Positions 28,327 to 39,135 are shown, numbered from the stretch's first letter. The stretch is 64,000 nt of DNA from Zoogloeaceae bacterium (GCA_031277315.1 JAITMP010000038.1:1-64000), one strand, 5' to 3'. Numbers and translations: made by a program. The notes: generated by a model not told the origin, from the letters alone.

Positions 28327-29814
28327 TCATGGAGCGAGAGCGTCCAGCGCCTTCTTTAAAGCCAGCCCGTTTTCGTCGGCAAGCGCTGCGTGGATTAGCT
28401 GTTCCATGGTTGCTGCCGGATTGTTTTGTGCTTGAATGCGGGTAAGCGCATTCAGTACCGCATCGAAATTGCTGTTTCCGCGGTGGTGCGTATCCCCATA
28501 TCCCTTAATCAGCTTTTGCGCTTTGGCAATGGCGACAGCCAGTTCATAATTTATCGAGGCGGTCGATCTGATCAGATCAAGCCATGCCAGGATGCGCTGT
28601 CGCTCAAGCTGAAATCGCAATGAGCTTCTGCGCCATCGCCTTAAGCTGGAAACCACATAGAGCTGCATATAACCGCGAACCGAGGTGGTTTTAATGACAC
28701 GCCCGCCCATCTTGAAGCGTTGTAATAACTTCGATTTCAAAAGCCAACGACCGAATCCGGCAGGCATGATATCGGCTATCTCCTCGATGCGAGGATGAAA
28801 GAAGTCATCAATTTCCAGCAGTTGGTCTTCGCGGTATTCGACTTCATTCTCCACACGTTCAAAACGCTTTCTGCGGATTTTCAGGTCGGCAACGCGAATG
28901 GCGTCGTTGTAACTCATCCAGAGCGCAAGATGACGCGCTGCCTCGTGGAGCAAGCCGTATCGCGCATCCCCGTGCGGGCTGTCCTGGAGAAGAATCGGTT
29001 CCAGGTAGTCAAGGAATTCTCCGGCGTATGCCACGTCTTGATAGTCCGCCAAACGGATAATGCCCGCATGGAGCACCGCATGTGATTCGATGGGGAATTT
29101 CAGGTCGATGCGCTGAACGAGTCTTGCCAATGCCGGACCTGGCATGGGTTTGGCGGGGCTTGCCGCAGTTACGGTAGCGTCAGAAGTTTGGATGCTGTCA
29201 AATCCGGCGGCGAAAGCAGCAAGACTTGATTTGATGCCAACGCCGCCGCGACGGATCGCGGCTTCGAAATCGTCTCTTGAAAATGGCAGAAGCCGTGCTC
29301 CCGCCAGGGCGCCAAACAAGGCTGCGCTTATTACGCTTTCCGACTTTTGGGCGAGACTTGCAAAATCCGCATGGATAAAGCGTTGTGCCGCGGACGCTGC
29401 GGCGCTGATCAGTTTTTTCGAGTCGACACGACTATCACCCATCGCCATTTTTTCGGTCATTGAATAAACGCGATGCGTCGAGGCGATCAGCGTCGTTTTA
29501 TTCCGGGTGACCAGTCCGCGCTGGATGGCCCGCCCGGCCTCCATGAGTTCCGAGGCAATTACGATGTCAACATGTCCTGGCACGGGCATGAGGGACAGCA
29601 CGGGTTGGCAATCGTCATTTGGGGCCGAATTTGCGCCAGGATATATTTCCACGTAGTAGATCGTTGCGCCGGTCCTTTGCGCTACCCCGGGAACCGAAGT
29701 CGTTTGGGCATGAAATCCGGCCTGTTCCGCCAGATCGACAATCCAGTCGGCAAGTACGCCGCCGCCCTCGCCGCCCATGGCCAGAATTGCGATGCAGATT
29801 GCTTTTTCGGACAT
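28327..29814 (-). CDS. iorB: Indolepyruvate oxidoreductase subunit B (extended form)
   Basis: The small subunit of the 2-oxoacid oxidoreductase that converts aryl pyruvates to aryl-CoA, passing electrons to a low-potential acceptor. The first 190 residues are the gamma-type domain (ICIAILAMGGEGGGVLADWIVDLAEQAGFHAQTTSVPGVAQRTGATIYYVEIYP). The remaining 300 are the C-terminal extension found in long proteobacterial IorB (495 residues in all). ATG at 29814 (MSEKAICIAI) lies ten bases after the iorA stop. An ATG at 29835 in frame would add seven residues and overlap iorA. Operon with iorA. Visibly lower GC than the neighbouring operons. Confidence 0.88.
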   Translation of the reverse strand: MSEKAICIAILAMGGEGGGVLADWIVDLAEQAGFHAQTTSVPGVAQRTGATIYYVEIYPGANSAPNDDCQPVLSLMPVPGHVDIVIASELMEAGRAIQRGLVTRNKTTLIASTHRVYSMTEKMAMGDSRVDSKKLISAAASAAQRFIHADFASLAQKSESVISAALFGALAGARLLPFSRDDFEAAIRRGGVGIKSSLAAFAAGFDSIQTSDATVTAASPAKPMPGPALARLVQRIDLKFPIESHAVLHAGIIRLADYQDVAYAGEFLDYLEPILLQDSPHGDARYGLLHEAARHLALWMSYNDAIRVADLKIRRKRFERVENEVEYREDQLLEIDDFFHPRIEEIADIMPAGFGRWLLKSKLLQRFKMGGRVIKTTSVRGYMQLYVVSSLRRWRRSSLRFQLERQRILAWLDLIRSTASINYELAVAIAKAQKLIKGYGDTHHRGNSNFDAVLNALTRIQAQNNPAATMEQLIHAALADENGLALKKALDALAP

Positions 29815-29824
29815 TATTATTTCT

Positions 29825-31978
29825 TTACTGCCCATGGAGTTTCATGCGTCGCTCAATTGTCTTCTGGAAAAACCCGATGACAACACGTCTGATGCCGGCT
29901 TTGAAATGATCCCAAGCCGTCGGATTGCTGATGATGCGGGCGCGGAAGAAAGAAGGACAAAGCGCCGCTGCCTGGACGGTTTCGCCGCACAAACCGCAAC
30001 CAACGCATGAACTCGTTACGCAGGCAACCGGATCGTCGCGCAAAGGATCCGGGTTGTCTTTGATGGCAAGGGAAGGGCAACCGGAGAGCCGGATGCAGGA
30101 GTGATCCCCCGTGCAAATGTCGTCGTCCACGCCGAAACGCTCGCGCACGACACGGCGGCCTTCCAGCGCGAGTTGGCGCATCAGCGGCTTGAGGCGACGC
30201 TGCTTGTTCAACATGCACTCGCTTTGCGCGATGATAACTTTCGGCCCCCTCCGGGAAGTGGTCAGGGCTTCACGCAGGACTGCGCGCATTTGATCAACGT
30301 TGTAGGTCCGGGGAATGGTTCTGATCCAGTCCACGCCAACGCCCGCGACAGCCTTTTCTATGGGCTGGTTGGTGGTGCGAAGCGAATTTTTCGCAGTGGA
30401 CGAAAGGATGTCTTGCCCGCCGGTGGCGGCTGTGTATCGGTTATCGACTACAATCAGCACGCTGTCGCTTTTGTTGAAAACGGCATTACCCACGCCGCTG
30501 GTCAGTCCGTTGTGCCAGAAACCGCCATCCCCCATCACGGAGATCGCGCGGCGCTGCGTTTTCGGCGTATTGAAAGCAGCGTTGCTTGCCCATCCCAATC
30601 CGTAGCCCATGGTGGATGCGCCGATATTGAATGGCGGGAGAATCGAGAACAAGTGACAACCGATGTCACAACTTACGTGGTGTTCTCCAATCTCCTGCTG
30701 CACAAGTTTCATGGCGGTGAAAATCGGGCGTTCCGGGCAGCCTGTACAAAAAGAGGGCGGTCGAGGATGAATCAGGGGGTCAAGGGCGGAATTGTCCTGG
30801 ATGATTTCCGCCGGCTTTTCGTAGCCGGATATTTGATTCGACTTGCAGGCGTCGAGAAATCCGGTCAGCGCTTCCATCATTACGGTCGCGGTATATTCAC
30901 CCGCTTGCGGGAAGAATTGCTTACCGCAAATCCGGGTCGATAAATCGAGCTTCCGCACGACGGTATTCAAGTTGTGCTCGATGAACTCCGGTTGCCCTTC
31001 CTCGATCATCAAAACTGCTTGTTTGCCCAGGCAAAAGCGATGGACTTCCGCGTCGATGATCGGATAGGTCACGTTGAGGACGTACAAGGGCAACCGGCAC
31101 CTGCCGCGGGCGTCCGACAGGCCAAGCAATTCCAGCGCACGGATGAGCGTATTGTAGAGACCGCCCTGGACGATGATGCCGATGTCGGCATCGTTTTCGC
31201 CGTGAAACTCATTTAAACCGGCGCGTTGAATATATTCGACGGCCGCCGGCCAGCGTTGTTGCGTTTTTTCCCGCTCATGCAGAAAACTGGCCGGAGGCAG
31301 AACGATCCGGTTGATGTCGCGCACCGGCTGCTCCATCGCATCGGAGAGCGAGAAGGCGGCGCGCCGGTTGTCTTTGGCCGTGAAGCGACCGTGCACGTGA
31401 CAGGCGCGCACACGTAATGCGAGCATGACCGGCGTATTGCTGGCTTCAGAGAGTTCGAAACCTGTTTCCACCGCGCGCACGATGGCGGGCAGGCTCGGGC
31501 GGGGATCGAGCAGCCACATTTGTGATTTCATGGCGAAAGCGTGCGAACGCTCCTGCATGATGCTGGAACCCTCGCCGTAATCCTCGCCGACGATGACAAG
31601 CGCGCCGCCCGTCACGCCGCCAGAGGCAAGATTCGCCAGAGCGTCGGATGCGACATTCGTGCCCACTGTCGACTTGAAGGTAATCGCGCCCCGCAGCGGG
31701 TAATTGATTGACGCGGCCAACGTCGCTGCGGCAGTTGCTTCGGATGCGCTATGCTCGAAGCGAATATCCAGCTCCGCCAACAGGTCGTTGGCGTCGGTAA
31801 ACACATCCATTAAATGCGAGATCGGTGAGCCTTGGTACCCGGCCACATAGGACACGCCGGATTGCAGCAGGGCTTTCGCAACGGCAAGGATGCCTTCGCC
31901 ACGGAATTCTTCACCCGCCTTAAGCCGGAGCTTTTCCACTTCACGACTGAATGAGCGTTCGGCCATGCCTTGCTCCAT
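29825..31978 (-). CDS. iorA: Indolepyruvate:acceptor oxidoreductase subunit A
   Basis: A 717-residue thiamine-diphosphate enzyme that oxidatively decarboxylates indolepyruvate and related aryl pyruvates. The N-terminal part is the pyruvate:ferredoxin-type pyrimidine domain (SYVAGYQGSPISHLMDV, FKSTVGTNVASDALANLA). SFCTGCPERPIF and GDGGFWHNGLTSGVGNAVFNKSD mark the thiamine-binding region. The C-terminal ferredoxin-like part has cysteines in CTGDHSCIRLSGCPS and CVTSSCVGCGLC...LCPS, enough for iron-sulfur clusters although the first CxxC is missing. Probably used in aromatic amino acid breakdown or reversal. Start at 31978; a second Met (MAERS) four residues on is an alternative. Confidence 0.92.
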   Translation of the reverse strand: MEQGMAERSFSREVEKLRLKAGEEFRGEGILAVAKALLQSGVSYVAGYQGSPISHLMDVFTDANDLLAELDIRFEHSASEATAAATLAASINYPLRGAITFKSTVGTNVASDALANLASGGVTGGALVIVGEDYGEGSSIMQERSHAFAMKSQMWLLDPRPSLPAIVRAVETGFELSEASNTPVMLALRVRACHVHGRFTAKDNRRAAFSLSDAMEQPVRDINRIVLPPASFLHEREKTQQRWPAAVEYIQRAGLNEFHGENDADIGIIVQGGLYNTLIRALELLGLSDARGRCRLPLYVLNVTYPIIDAEVHRFCLGKQAVLMIEEGQPEFIEHNLNTVVRKLDLSTRICGKQFFPQAGEYTATVMMEALTGFLDACKSNQISGYEKPAEIIQDNSALDPLIHPRPPSFCTGCPERPIFTAMKLVQQEIGEHHVSCDIGCHLFSILPPFNIGASTMGYGLGWASNAAFNTPKTQRRAISVMGDGGFWHNGLTSGVGNAVFNKSDSVLIVVDNRYTAATGGQDILSSTAKNSLRTTNQPIEKAVAGVGVDWIRTIPRTYNVDQMRAVLREALTTSRRGPKVIIAQSECMLNKQRRLKPLMRQLALEGRRVVRERFGVDDDICTGDHSCIRLSGCPSLAIKDNPDPLRDDPVACVTSSCVGCGLCGETVQAAALCPSFFRARIISNPTAWDHFKAGIRRVVIGFFQKTIERRMKLHGQ

Positions 31979-32237
31979 GGTAAAGCCAAATGGCGGTTGG
32001 ACTGCTGGTCGTGTTTTGATACTTCAACACGATGCTTGAGCTTTTAAAATAATTATCGGGACGGGCGAATAAAATATATCACGGGATTACCAGCCACATC
32101 GCGCAGCGCCATGTATTCAACCGATGACGGACACGGCATCCTGAAAAATATTTCACTTGATCTCAAACATATGGAAATCAGGACGCTGGCCAATCCGGTA
32201 AAATGGCGGCTTCGTGCAGTTCAGTTCATCAACACCG

Positions 32238-33209
32238 ATGAAAACAACCTTTCTGGATTTTGAGCAGCCTATCGCCGAGCTGGAGGCGAAGATCGAGGAA
32301 TTGCGCTATGTGCAGGATGACTCGGCGGTCGACATTTCGGAAGAAATCCGCCGTCTGGAAGCCAAAAGCCAGTCTTTGACCAAGGACATCTACGCCAAGC
32401 TGACGCCTTGGCAGATCGCTCACGTGGCGCGGCATCCGCAGCGCCCTTACACGCTGGATTACGTTCGGCATATCTTCACCGATTTCGAGGAGCTGCATGG
32501 CGACCGCGCTTTTGCCGACGATCATGCCGTCGTCGGCGGGCTGGCGCGCTTCAACGGGCAGTCGGTGATGGTGATCGGCCACCAGAAGGGGCGCGATACG
32601 AAGGAAAAAATTCAGCGCAATTTCGGCATGCCACGCCCCGAAGGCTATCGCAAGGCGTTGCGGCTGATGCGTTTGGCGGAGAAATTCGGCATTCCGGTGC
32701 TGACTTTCGTCGATACGCCGGGCGCTTATCCGGGCATCGACGCGGAGGAGCGCGGCCAGTCCGAGGCCATCGGCCGCAATTTGTATGTCATGGCCGAACT
32801 GCGGGTGCCGCTGATCTGTACCGTGATCGGCGAGGGCGGTTCGGGCGGGGCGCTGGCCATTGCGGTCGGCGATGTCGTCATGATGTTGCAATACGCCACG
32901 TATTCGGTCATTTCGCCCGAAGGCTGCGCGTCCATTCTCTGGAAAAGCGCGGAGAGGGCGCCGGAAGCCGCCGAGACGATGGCGATTACTGCCGGACGCC
33001 TGAAGACGCTCGGCCTGGTGGATCGCGTCGTGAACGAGCCGCTCGGCGGCGCCCACCGCGACCATCCCGCCATGGCGCAGACGCTGAAAAAAGCCTTGCA
33101 GGACGCCTTGCGCCAGGTCGCCGATCTTTCTCCGGGCGAGCTGGTCGAGCATCGTTTCGAGCGCATGCTCGGATATGGCAAATACAAGGAACAGCAGCCC
33201 GCCCGCTGA
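32238..33209 (+). CDS. accA: Acetyl-CoA carboxylase carboxyltransferase subunit alpha
   Basis: Transfers the carboxyl group from biotin carrier protein to acetyl-CoA, the first step of fatty-acid synthesis, with AccD. The 323 residues begin [26 protein letters not shown] and keep [47 protein letters not shown] and [11 protein letters not shown]. The ATG at 32238 is set by homology. The region before it (31979-32237) holds TAAAAT near 32200 as a possible -10; nothing else is visible. Its 3' end overlaps tilS by 35 bases. Confidence 0.97.
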   Translation: MKTTFLDFEQPIAELEAKIEELRYVQDDSAVDISEEIRRLEAKSQSLTKDIYAKLTPWQIAHVARHPQRPYTLDYVRHIFTDFEELHGDRAFADDHAVVGGLARFNGQSVMVIGHQKGRDTKEKIQRNFGMPRPEGYRKALRLMRLAEKFGIPVLTFVDTPGAYPGIDAEERGQSEAIGRNLYVMAELRVPLICTVIGEGGSGGALAIAVGDVVMMLQYATYSVISPEGCASILWKSAERAPEAAETMAITAGRLKTLGLVDRVVNEPLGGAHRDHPAMAQTLKKALQDALRQVADLSPGELVEHRFERMLGYGKYKEQQPAR

Positions 33210-34518
33210 CCTGGCGGCGCGGGTATCGGCTTGTCTGGCGCAGCATGTCCGCGATGGCGGCCGGCTGGCCGTCGCGCTCTCCGGCGGCGTTGACTCCGTA
33301 TCCCTTCTGCATGTCCTGCGCGGGCTGCCGGGAAGTTGGCCGATCCGCGCCGTGCACGTCAATCATGGCCTCAGCCCGAATGCCGATCGCTGGCAGACAT
33401 TCTGCGAGCGGCTGTGCGAGATTTGGGGCATTCCGTTTGAAGCGAGGCGCGTCGAGGTTGATACCGGCAGCGGCGACGGGCTTGAAGCCGCCGCGCGCAA
33501 AGCCCGCTATGCGGCTTTCGCCGAAACCGATGCGGAATGGCTGCTGCTCGGCCATCACCGCGACGATCAGATCGAGACGCTGCTTTTGAACCTCCTGCGG
33601 GGCGCCGGCGTGAGCGGAGCGGCGGCCATGCCGATGGCGCGTCCGTTTCATGGCCGTTCCGGACCGGGAATCTTGCGCCCCTTTCTCGATGTCCCGCGGG
33701 CAGAGATCGAACGCCATGCCCGCGCCGCCGGCTTGTCCTGGGTCGATGATGAAAGCAATGCCGAGCCGCGGCTGACCCGCAACTTTCTGCGGCGCGATGT
33801 TCTGCCCCTGCTGCGCGAGCGGTTTCCCGGCTGCGACGCCGCTCTGGCGCGCGCCGCCGCGCATTTCGCGGAGGGCGAGCATCTGCTGCGCGAGCTTGCC
33901 GGCATCGACGCGGCGGCGGTTCTCCGGCAAGGCCGCATCGTTGTCGCGCGGCTGGCGCAACTCGATGACGCCCGCGCCCGCAATCTGTTCAGATACGTCT
34001 TGCGCCACGAGGAGATCGCGCCGCCGGATGACATGCGCTTGCGCGAAATCGCGCGTCAAGTGTGCGCCGCCGCGCCCGACCGGCATGTGCGCATCGCGCT
34101 TGGCGGCAAGACGCTGTATCGCTACAAGGGCGAAGTCTGGTTGTTGCCGGATGCCGCGCCGCTTGCGGATGTCGACTGGCGTGGCGAGGAGAGTCTGGCC
34201 TGGGGAGAACGGCGCTTGCGCTTCATCGCCGCGACCGGCGCCGGCATCAGTCTGGAAAAACTGCGCGGCGCGGCGGCGCGGATTACCGCCCGACGCGGCG
34301 GAGAGCGCCTGCAACCCGATAGCCGCAGGCCGCGCAGGGCGTTGAAGAAACTGCTCCAGGAATCCGGTGTGCCGCCGTGGGAGCGCGGCCGCATGCCATT
34401 GCTGTGGTGCGACGGCGAACTGGTGTGGGCGGCGGGGATCGGCATCGACAGCGCCTGGCAATGCGCTCCCGGAGAACCCGGCATCGTGCCCGAGATCGTG
34501 CCGGCCGCGTTGCTTTAG
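33175..34518 (+). CDS. tilS: tRNA(Ile)-lysidine synthase
   Basis: Changes C34 of the tRNA-Ile CAU anticodon to lysidine so that it reads AUA. The 447 residues have the PP-loop SGGVDS at 36-41, then [27 protein letters not shown] and [23 protein letters not shown] TilS substrate-binding domain follows, and the C-terminal TilS_C domain is marked by [37 protein letters not shown]. The start at 33175 overlaps accA, as often in betaproteobacteria; translation may be coupled. Confidence 0.95.
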   Translation: MANTRNSSPPADLAARVSACLAQHVRDGGRLAVALSGGVDSVSLLHVLRGLPGSWPIRAVHVNHGLSPNADRWQTFCERLCEIWGIPFEARRVEVDTGSGDGLEAAARKARYAAFAETDAEWLLLGHHRDDQIETLLLNLLRGAGVSGAAAMPMARPFHGRSGPGILRPFLDVPRAEIERHARAAGLSWVDDESNAEPRLTRNFLRRDVLPLLRERFPGCDAALARAAAHFAEGEHLLRELAGIDAAAVLRQGRIVVARLAQLDDARARNLFRYVLRHEEIAPPDDMRLREIARQVCAAAPDRHVRIALGGKTLYRYKGEVWLLPDAAPLADVDWRGEESLAWGERRLRFIAATGAGISLEKLRGAAARITARRGGERLQPDSRRPRRALKKLLQESGVPPWERGRMPLLWCDGELVWAAGIGIDSAWQCAPGEPGIVPEIVPAALL

Positions 34519-34564
34519 CTTGCTTTGACGCTTGGCGGTTACACCTTTGTGATAACCTGCGGCC

Positions 34565-35320
34565 ATGCTTGATCTCGATCCGCTCAATCCCGCCTTCTGG
34601 TTTTCCGTTTTGCAGATCATCGCCATCGACATTCTGCTCGGCGGCGACAATGCCATTGTGATTGCGCTGGCGTGCCGGCGTTTGCCGGAGGCGCAGCGCA
34701 GGCTGGGGATCTTCTGGGGGGTGATCGGCGCCATCGGGCTGCGGATCGTGCTGATCTTTTTTGCCTTGCAGTTGCTCGCCATTCCGTTCCTGAAAATCGT
34801 CGGCGGCGCCTTGCTGCTCTGGATCGGTGTCAAGCTCCTGCAGCCGGATGATGAGGAGGAACATGGCGAGATCGAGGGCAGCACGCATCTGATCGGCGCG
34901 ATCCGCACCGTCATCATTGCCGACGCGGTGATGAGCCTCGACAACGTGGTGGCGGTGGCGGCGGCGGCGAAGGGCCATCTGATGCTGGTGATCTTCGGCA
35001 TTCTGGTCAGCGTTCCGATCGTCGTCTGGGGCAGCAAGTTCGTGCTCAAGCTGATGGATCGCCTGCCGATCGTGATTACCTTCGGCGGCGCGCTGCTCGG
35101 CTGGATTGCCGGCGACATGTTGCTGGGCGACGCGATGGTGAAGCCCCATCTGGAAGGCGCGCCGGGCTGGCTCAAATATGTGGCGTCCACGGTGGGAGCG
35201 GCGGGAGTGGTGCTGGTCGGCACCTGGTTGGCCAAACGGAAGGCCAGGCCGAAGGCGGTCGTGAAAGTGGCGTCGAATGAATCTGAGGAGGGAACAGGGG
35301 ATGCCGGACAAGACCGATAA
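34565..35320 (+). CDS. TerC-family membrane protein (YjbE type)
   Basis: A 251-residue protein with about seven membrane helices and the two TerC signatures, IDILLGGDNAIVIALACRRLP and ADAVMSLDNVVAVAAAAKGH, whose acidic and Asn residues lie inside helices. Family members are linked to manganese or other metal ion efflux and to tellurium resistance. No yybP-ykoY riboswitch is seen in the 46-base gap from tilS. The C-terminus is a short Lys/Ala-rich tail followed by an acidic stretch. It overlaps the uspA-like gene by 20 bases. Confidence 0.88.
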   Translation: MLDLDPLNPAFWFSVLQIIAIDILLGGDNAIVIALACRRLPEAQRRLGIFWGVIGAIGLRIVLIFFALQLLAIPFLKIVGGALLLWIGVKLLQPDDEEEHGEIEGSTHLIGAIRTVIIADAVMSLDNVVAVAAAAKGHLMLVIFGILVSVPIVVWGSKFVLKLMDRLPIVITFGGALLGWIAGDMLLGDAMVKPHLEGAPGWLKYVASTVGAAGVVLVGTWLAKRKARPKAVVKVASNESEEGTGDAGQDR

Positions 35321-35768
35321 CGTCAACAAGAACGCCAAAGGCATACAGAAGGTGCTGGCGCCGGTCGACGGCTCGGCTTATACGGATCGCGTCATTGATC
35401 ACCTGTTGAAGCAGATGGCGACGGAAGGCCCGATGGAACTGCATCTGCTCAACGTGCAGGTTCCGGTCGATTCCGGACATGCCCGCATGTTCGTTTCCGC
35501 CAAGGATGTCGAAGCGTATCAGCGGGAGGAAGGTCTGGCCGCGCTGCAATCGGCGCGCAACAAGCTGGATACCGCCGGCGTCGACTACAAATGGCATATC
35601 GCGGTCGGGCGCAGCGCCGACACGATCATTCAGTTCACGCGCGAGAACGCCATCGACCGGATCGTCATGGGAACGCACGGGCGCTCGGGCCTGACGCATC
35701 TGCTGCTCGGTTCGGTGGCCGGCGAGGTGTCGCGCGCCGCCGTCGTTCCCGTCACTCTCATCAAATAA
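35301..35768 (+). CDS. Universal stress protein (UspA family)
   Basis: A 155-residue single-domain Usp: GIQKVLAPVDGSAYTDRVIDHLL at the start, and the nucleotide-binding GTHGRSGLTHLLLGSVAGEVSRAA at the end, which suggests an ATP-binding member. GAGGAGGG precedes the ATG at 35301 and lies inside the terC coding end, so the two are translationally coupled. Role in general stress is assumed from the family. Confidence 0.92.
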   Translation: MPDKTDNVNKNAKGIQKVLAPVDGSAYTDRVIDHLLKQMATEGPMELHLLNVQVPVDSGHARMFVSAKDVEAYQREEGLAALQSARNKLDTAGVDYKWHIAVGRSADTIIQFTRENAIDRIVMGTHGRSGLTHLLLGSVAGEVSRAAVVPVTLIK

Positions 35769-35904
35769 TCCACAGGGATATTTTCCCTCCCGGCGTGCCT
35801 GGCCAGCGCCGGGACATTGCCGTTTTTTGCTGATAAAATAATGCGTTAAATGAAATTTGTGGCGTGTGTTTTTCTTTTAATTTCTCAAGTCTGGAGTGTT
35901 CAAG

Positions 35905-36330
35905 ATGGCTGTCGAACGTACCCTGTCGATCATCAAACCCGATGCCGTGGCCAAAAACGTGATCGGCAAGATTTATTCCCGCTTTGAAACCAACGGCCTG
36001 ACCATCGTGGCGGCCCGGATGAAGCATCTGTCGCGGCAGGAGGCCGAAGGGTTCTATGCCGTGCACCGCGAGCGGCCTTTCTTCAAGGATCTGGTCGAGT
36101 TCATGATTTCCGGCCCGGTGATGATTCAGGTTTTGCAGGGCGAGAACGCCATCGCCAAGAACCGCGAGTTGATGGGGGCGACCGATCCGAAAAAAGCCGC
36201 GCAGGGCACCATCCGCGCCGATTTCGCCCAGAGCATCGACGCGAACGCCGTGCACGGTTCCGACGCGCCGGAAACGGCGGCGGTCGAGATCGCTTATTTC
36301 TTTCCGGCCATGGCCGTTTATCCGCGTTAA
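35905..36330 (+). CDS. ndk: Nucleoside diphosphate kinase
   Basis: Exchanges gamma-phosphate between nucleoside di- and triphosphates. The 141 residues are canonical: [44 protein letters not shown], and the active-site NAVHGSD with phosphorylated His117. AT-rich sequence upstream (35820-35890, including GATAAAATAATG) probably holds its promoter. rlmN follows after 14 bases. Confidence 0.98.
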   Translation: MAVERTLSIIKPDAVAKNVIGKIYSRFETNGLTIVAARMKHLSRQEAEGFYAVHRERPFFKDLVEFMISGPVMIQVLQGENAIAKNRELMGATDPKKAAQGTIRADFAQSIDANAVHGSDAPETAAVEIAYFFPAMAVYPR

Positions 36331-36344
36331 ATTATCCGCGCTCA

Positions 36345-37487
36345 ATGAAGCAGAACCTGTTCGAATTCGATGCCGCCGGCCTGACGGCCTGGTTTGCCGG
36401 AATGGACGAAAAGCCGTTCCGCGCCAGACAGGTGTTGCGCTGGCTGCATCAATTCGGAGAGCGCGACTTCGAGCGCATGACCGATGTCGCCAGGCATCTG
36501 CGCGCCTGTCTGGCCGAGCGGGCCGAGGCGCGCCTGCCGCGCGTGTTGCGCGACGCGGCGGCGGCGGACGGCACGCGCAAGTGGCTGCTTGATGTCGGCG
36601 AGGGCAACGGCGTCGAGAGCGTTTTCATCCCGGAGGCGCATCGCGGCACGCTGTGCATTTCCACGCAAGCGGGATGCGCGCTCGACTGCGCCTTCTGTTC
36701 CACCGGCAAGCAGGGATTCAACCGCAACCTGACGGCGGGCGAGATCATCGGCCAGCTTTGGGTGGCGAAACAGGCTTTGGACGATTTTCGCGGCCCCAGT
36801 CGTCCCGCCGAGGCCGACGGCGTTTCCGCGCGCGTCATCAGCAATGTCGTGCTGATGGGCATGGGCGAGCCGCTGGCGAATTTCGAGCATGTTCTCACCG
36901 CGCTGCGCCTCATGCTTGACGACAATGCCTACGGGCTGTCGCGGCGCCGGGTGACGGTGTCGACGTCCGGCATCGTGCCGGCCATCGACCGGCTGCGCGA
37001 CGCATGTCCGGTGGCGCTGGCGGTTTCGCTGCACGCCCCGAGCGACGCGCTGCGCGATCAACTGATGCCGATCAACCGGAAATATCCGCTGGCGGAACTG
37101 ATGGCGGCCTGCCGGCGTTATCTGGAAAAGTCGCCGCGCGATTTCATCACCTTTGAATATGTCATGCTGGACGGCGTGAACGATTCCGAAGCGCAGGCGC
37201 GGGACTTGATCCGGCTCGTGCGGGACGTGCCGTGCAAGTTCAACCTGATTCCCTTCAACCCTTTTCCCGCCACCGCGTTCCGGCGCTCGTCCGCCCAGCG
37301 GGTGCGCCGCTTCGCCGACATCCTGATGCAAGCCCACATCATCACGACGACGCGCAAGGCGCGCGGAGAAGACATCGACGCCGCCTGCGGCCAACTCGCC
37401 GGACAAGTGCGCGACCGCACGCAGCGCCAGCAGCGGGCGCCGCACTCTCGCCATCACGCCATCGCCATCGCGGAGACTCTATCGTGA
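36345..37487 (+). CDS. rlmN: 23S rRNA/tRNA adenine-C2 methyltransferase (radical SAM)
   Basis: Methylates A2503 of 23S rRNA and A37 of some tRNAs. The 380 residues have the radical-SAM motif C111-x3-C115-x2-C118 in [36 protein letters not shown], and the C-terminal methyl-accepting cysteine in [12 protein letters not shown]. First gene of a long packed operon; its stop overlaps the start of pilW (GTGA). Confidence 0.97.
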   Translation: MKQNLFEFDAAGLTAWFAGMDEKPFRARQVLRWLHQFGERDFERMTDVARHLRACLAERAEARLPRVLRDAAAADGTRKWLLDVGEGNGVESVFIPEAHRGTLCISTQAGCALDCAFCSTGKQGFNRNLTAGEIIGQLWVAKQALDDFRGPSRPAEADGVSARVISNVVLMGMGEPLANFEHVLTALRLMLDDNAYGLSRRRVTVSTSGIVPAIDRLRDACPVALAVSLHAPSDALRDQLMPINRKYPLAELMAACRRYLEKSPRDFITFEYVMLDGVNDSEAQARDLIRLVRDVPCKFNLIPFNPFPATAFRRSSAQRVRRFADILMQAHIITTTRKARGEDIDAACGQLAGQVRDRTQRQQRAPHSRHHAIAIAETLS

Positions 37488-38266
37488 AACGCATCCTGCC
37501 GATTTTATCCGCCGCGCTGCTGACGGCTTGCGCCGGAACCAATGTCGCGCCCAATTCATCCGCCGCTCCGGTGGCCGACCAGATCCCGGCCGGGCAGGCC
37601 GAAAGAAGCGCCAAGACGCATACCGAACTGGGCGCGCTTTACCTGCAAGCGGGCAATCTGGCCGTCGCGCTGGAAGAAGCGCGTCTGGCGACGATGATTG
37701 ATCCCGGCTACGCGCCGGGCTTCAGCCTGCTCGGGCTGGCGCAGATGACGATCAACGAAATGCCGCAAGCGCGGCTGGCGTTCGAGCGCGCCGTGCAGTT
37801 GGCGCCGAGGGATCCGCAGATCGCCAACGACTACGGCTGGTTCCTCTGCCAGAACAAGCAGGAGCGGGAGGCGATGAAGTATTTCGAGATGGCGGCGCAG
37901 AATCCACTCTACAAAACGCCGACCCGTCCCTACACCAACGCCGGCCTGTGCTATCTGCAGCTGCAAGATGGCAAAAACGCCGAAGCCAATTTCCAGCGGG
38001 CGGCGATGCTGGACGGCGCCAACGCGCAAGCGATCTATCATCTCGCCAACCTTGCCTATGGACGCGGAGATTACCCGACTGCCAGAAAGCGGCTCGGCGA
38101 ATTGCATCGCCTCATGGAACCGAACGCGGATTCGCTCTGGCTGGGCGTTCGCGTCGAACGGAAAATCGGCAACCGTCAGGCGGAGGCGGGTTATGCCTCT
38201 CAACTGCGGCGCAAGTTCGCCGGCACGCCACAGCATCAGGCGTTGATGGAAGGCAAATACGAGTGA
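37484..38266 (+). CDS. pilW: Type IV pilus assembly lipoprotein PilW/PilF
   Basis: A 260-residue outer-membrane lipoprotein with TPR repeats that helps PilQ secretin assemble. The lipobox LLTAC lies near residue 15, followed by tandem TPRs ([49 protein letters not shown]-type helices). GTG at 37484 overlaps the rlmN stop. The rlmN-pilW-rodZ-ispG-hisS order is conserved in beta- and gammaproteobacteria. Confidence 0.92.
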   Translation: MKRILPILSAALLTACAGTNVAPNSSAAPVADQIPAGQAERSAKTHTELGALYLQAGNLAVALEEARLATMIDPGYAPGFSLLGLAQMTINEMPQARLAFERAVQLAPRDPQIANDYGWFLCQNKQEREAMKYFEMAAQNPLYKTPTRPYTNAGLCYLQLQDGKNAEANFQRAAMLDGANAQAIYHLANLAYGRGDYPTARKRLGELHRLMEPNADSLWLGVRVERKIGNRQAEAGYASQLRRKFAGTPQHQALMEGKYE

Positions 38267-39135
38267 GCGAAGACGGCGCACCAGTCATCGAATCGCAGCC
38301 TCCGCCGGGGCCGGGCGCCACGCTGCGCGCGGCGCGGGAGGCGGGCGGCATGACGATTGCGGAAGCCGCCGCCGCGCTCAAGCTGAGTCCCTGGCAGATC
38401 GAAGCGATCGAAAACGAAGATTTCTCCCGTCTTTCCGGCGCCACCTTCGTGCGCGGATTCGTCCGCAACTATGCCCGGCTGCTCAAGATCGACGCCGCGC
38501 CGGTGCTTGACGCCCTCGCGGAGCAGGTGAAATTGCCATCCGAATTGAACGCGCCGGTGAACGAAGGCGTCAGAATGCCGGTCGCCGGCGAACGGCGCGG
38601 CAGGGGCGTGGCGGTGAGCATCGCGTTCGCGCTGCTGGCGCTGATTATCGCGCTGGCGCTTTATTTCGACGTGTTCGGCCTCGATAGCGCCGGGAAGCAT
38701 TCATCCGGGCGTTCGTCTGAGCCGGCGCCGTCCGCGCCGGAAACGCAAACCGGAGCACAGGCGGAACCACGGGCAGAGACGCAAATGGAAACGCAGGCGG
38801 GAACGCAGGCGCCGCTTGCGCCGTCATCGGGCGCCGCTGTTACGGCTGCACCCGCCGCGATACCCGCCGCGCCCATACCGCCGACGCCGGCGGCGGGAAT
38901 GCGCCGGATGACATTCAGCTTCAGCGGCGCCTCCTGGGTCGAAGTGAAGGACAGCGCGGGCCGCGTGATTTTTTCGCAGAACAACGTCAAGGGCGCGACG
39001 CAGGTTGTCGACGGGCGTCCGCCGCTTGAAGTGGTGATCGGCAACGCCTCTCAAGTGCGGCTGGAATACAAGGGCCAGCCGGTGGACCTCCAGCCGCATA
39101 CCCGCGTCGAAGTGGCGCGCCTGACGCTCGACTGA
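38263..39135 (+). CDS. rodZ: Cytoskeletal protein RodZ
   Basis: A 290-residue inner-membrane protein that links MreB to the elongation machinery. An N-terminal HTH domain is at 18-90 ([54 protein letters not shown]), a membrane segment at about 115-137, and a Thr/Gln/Glu linker at 160-184. The periplasmic DUF4115 domain ends ...[11 protein letters not shown]. The linker is built of six 12-base units (38740-38811) giving [27 protein letters not shown] at 38263 overlaps the pilW stop. Confidence 0.92.
   Translation: MSEDGAPVIESQPPPGPGATLRAAREAGGMTIAEAAAALKLSPWQIEAIENEDFSRLSGATFVRGFVRNYARLLKIDAAPVLDALAEQVKLPSELNAPVNEGVRMPVAGERRGRGVAVSIAFALLALIIALALYFDVFGLDSAGKHSSGRSSEPAPSAPETQTGAQAEPRAETQMETQAGTQAPLAPSSGAAVTAAPAAIPAAPIPPTPAAGMRRMTFSFSGASWVEVKDSAGRVIFSQNNVKGATQVVDGRPPLEVVIGNASQVRLEYKGQPVDLQPHTRVEVARLTLD

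Noticed and set aside
34519..34564. yybP-ykoY manganese riboswitch before terC
   Set aside because: The gap of 46 bases is too short and lacks the conserved core.
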